From contig JAFZOS010000023.1 of assembly GCA_017550535.1 (NCBI GenBank), forward strand, positions 1 to 43,586: 43,586 nucleotides of DNA, read 5' to 3'. The notes under the pieces are model-generated. The model made no database searches. It was not told where the DNA came from and saw nothing but the letters and a program-made list of their open reading frames with translations. The DNA is from Lachnospiraceae bacterium. Lineage in GTDB: Bacteria > Bacillota > Clostridia > Lachnospirales > Lachnospiraceae. Position numbers and translations under genes: made by a program. This document shows positions 42,724-43,586 of the stretch, piece by piece; position 1 is the stretch's first letter, and every line of letters starts with the position of its first letter.

Positions 42724-43586
42724 ATGAATATGATGAGGAATAAGTTATTTAAGGGAGTGATATTTGCGCTGACGGCGTTGTGCGCAGTCGCGTTCATCAA
42801 TATAAATAAGGCCTTTGCCGAAGATAAGTACGAGGACTACACGGGGAAGATGGTAGTTCTTTTGTCTGATCCGCAAAGGGACGGTGATGCGGTAACCGAT
42901 ACTGTCGATAAGCTCAGGGATATCTATGAAAGCATAGGTGCCGAAGTCATTTCGGCTGACGTTGTGTTTGACGAAAGCGGAGAGACCAATATAAACGTGA
43001 CGGGAGATGTCGGCGGTATCCTTGCAATGGGAAATGATCTTAAGGATGCGAGTGATGCCGTGCTCATCCTTAATAAGATAATCGATAAGGGCTTTTCAAA
43101 TGTTGAGATACTGGTGGTAGACGGCAAGGAAGATCCGGCAAAGTATTATCCGAAGACAGCCGAGGGCAGCGAAGAAGCTGAAGAAGCTGCGGAAGCTGAA
43201 GAAACCGAAGAAGCTGAAGATGAAGACGATGGAAAGGCTGAATCCGATAATGCGGATGAGGCTGAAGAAGAAGTATTAGAAAAAGCATTAGATGAAGCAT
43301 TAGAAGAAGATGAGGCTGTAGAAGAAGCAGTAGAGGAAGAGAAGACCGAGGAAGTAAAAGAAGAAGCCGCAGAAGATCCCAAAGAGGAAGCGGTAGAAGA
43401 AGCGGCGGTTGAAGGCACAGAAGACGCTGTAGAGGAGCCTGCCGAAGAAGTAAAAGAAGAGGAACCTGCGGAAGAACCCGAAGAAGAAGCGGTAGAAGAA
43501 GCCGCTGCTGAAGAAACAGAGGAAGAAGCTGTAGAAGAGAAGGCTGAGGAAGTAAAAGAAGAGGAGCCGGCAGAAGAAGCAGAGGA
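42724..43586 (+). CDS. Exported protein with very acidic Glu/Ala/Val repeat tail, truncated by window end
   Basis: Start ATG 42724 has AGGGGG at 42709-42714. The frame is open to the last base (287 full codons). A signal peptide of about 32 residues (core VIFALTALCAVAFI, cleavage likely after AFA) precedes a compact domain (about 35-140). That domain begins YTGKMVVLLSDPQRDG and ends with VEILVVDGKEDPAKYYP, with alternating strands and helices. From about residue 145 the chain is a low-complexity run of Glu, Ala, Val and few Lys, with recurring EEVKEEEPAEE- and EEAVEEA-like units. The rest of the gene, and any cell-wall or enzymatic domain after the linker, lies outside the window. I do not recognise the folded domain. 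The acidic tail could span the wall or bind cations. Confidence 0.8.
   Translation, partial: MNMMRNKLFKGVIFALTALCAVAFININKAFAEDKYEDYTGKMVVLLSDPQRDGDAVTDTVDKLRDIYESIGAEVISADVVFDESGETNINVTGDVGGILAMGNDLKDASDAVLILNKIIDKGFSNVEILVVDGKEDPAKYYPKTAEGSEEAEEAAEAEETEEAEDEDDGKAESDNADEAEEEVLEKALDEALEEDEAVEEAVEEEKTEEVKEEAAEDPKEEAVEEAAVEGTEDAVEEPAEEVKEEEPAEEPEEEAVEEAAAEETEEEAVEEKAEEVKEEEPAEEAE

Noticed and set aside
43146-43418. Ser/Ala-rich frame on the - strand near the window end
   Set aside because: It is the complement of the Glu/Ala-rich tail codons; low complexity explains it.
1-43586. CRISPR array, prophage, transposon, tRNA or rRNA genes
   Set aside because: No regularly spaced repeats of CRISPR size, no transposase or integrase frames and no tRNA-like or rRNA-like sequence were seen on reading both strands.

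Overview
The window looks like chromosomal DNA of a low-to-middle GC Gram-positive Clostridia, most likely a gut or rumen member of the Lachnospiraceae. The reasons are strong AGGAGG ribosome sites, several lipoproteins with Gram-positive lipoboxes, a YesM/YesN two-component pair, a YtfQ-type sugar ABC transporter, Big2 surface repeats carrying short TGSAV-like repeats, and no outer-membrane genes. The genus cannot be fixed from this sequence. Gene density is very high and nearly everything is on the + strand. I see no rRNA, tRNA, CRISPR array, insertion sequence or phage gene.

Layout. (1) 1-9685: the end of a coiled-coil protein, then a YesN/YesM-type two-component system, then a galactofuranose/pentose-type sugar ABC transporter (YtfQ-YtfR-YtfT-YjfF order) bracketed by two different binding lipoproteins. 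A hairpin terminator after the first binding protein, and that gene's distinct codon choice, suggest it is made in large excess. (2) 9686-16530: a MacA/MacB-like efflux system (adaptor, ATPase, FtsX permease) followed by its own OmpR-type regulator and kinase. Unusual repeats lie upstream of the adaptor. (3) 16554-31105: a Big2-repeat surface protein, an O-antigen-ligase-like membrane protein, a LarE-type sulfur transferase, an amino-acid permease, four tandem B12-fold radical SAM enzymes, a double GNAT-like protein and an Mbeg1-like alpha/beta hydrolase. They are packed with overlaps or short gaps, so they look like one long operon of unknown pathway. (4) 31106-33713: MetQ-MetN-MetI methionine importer from a strong promoter. 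(5) 33715-40965: a one-TM hypothetical protein, a membrane EAL c-di-GMP phosphodiesterase, and PotABCD polyamine importer genes. (6) 40967-43586: a TVP38/TMEM64 membrane protein on the - strand with an apparently leaderless start, a divergent PAP2-type phosphatase, a Pho-box-like 11-bp repeat array followed by a terminator, and an exported, extremely acidic repeat protein cut by the window end.

The best candidate for an undescribed system is the 19.6-31.1 kb operon, especially the four tandem radical SAM genes together with an orphan LarE and a double GNAT protein. Secondary candidates are the repeat and hairpin architecture upstream of the efflux operon and of the first sugar-binding protein, and the Pho-box/terminator unit near 42.5 kb.
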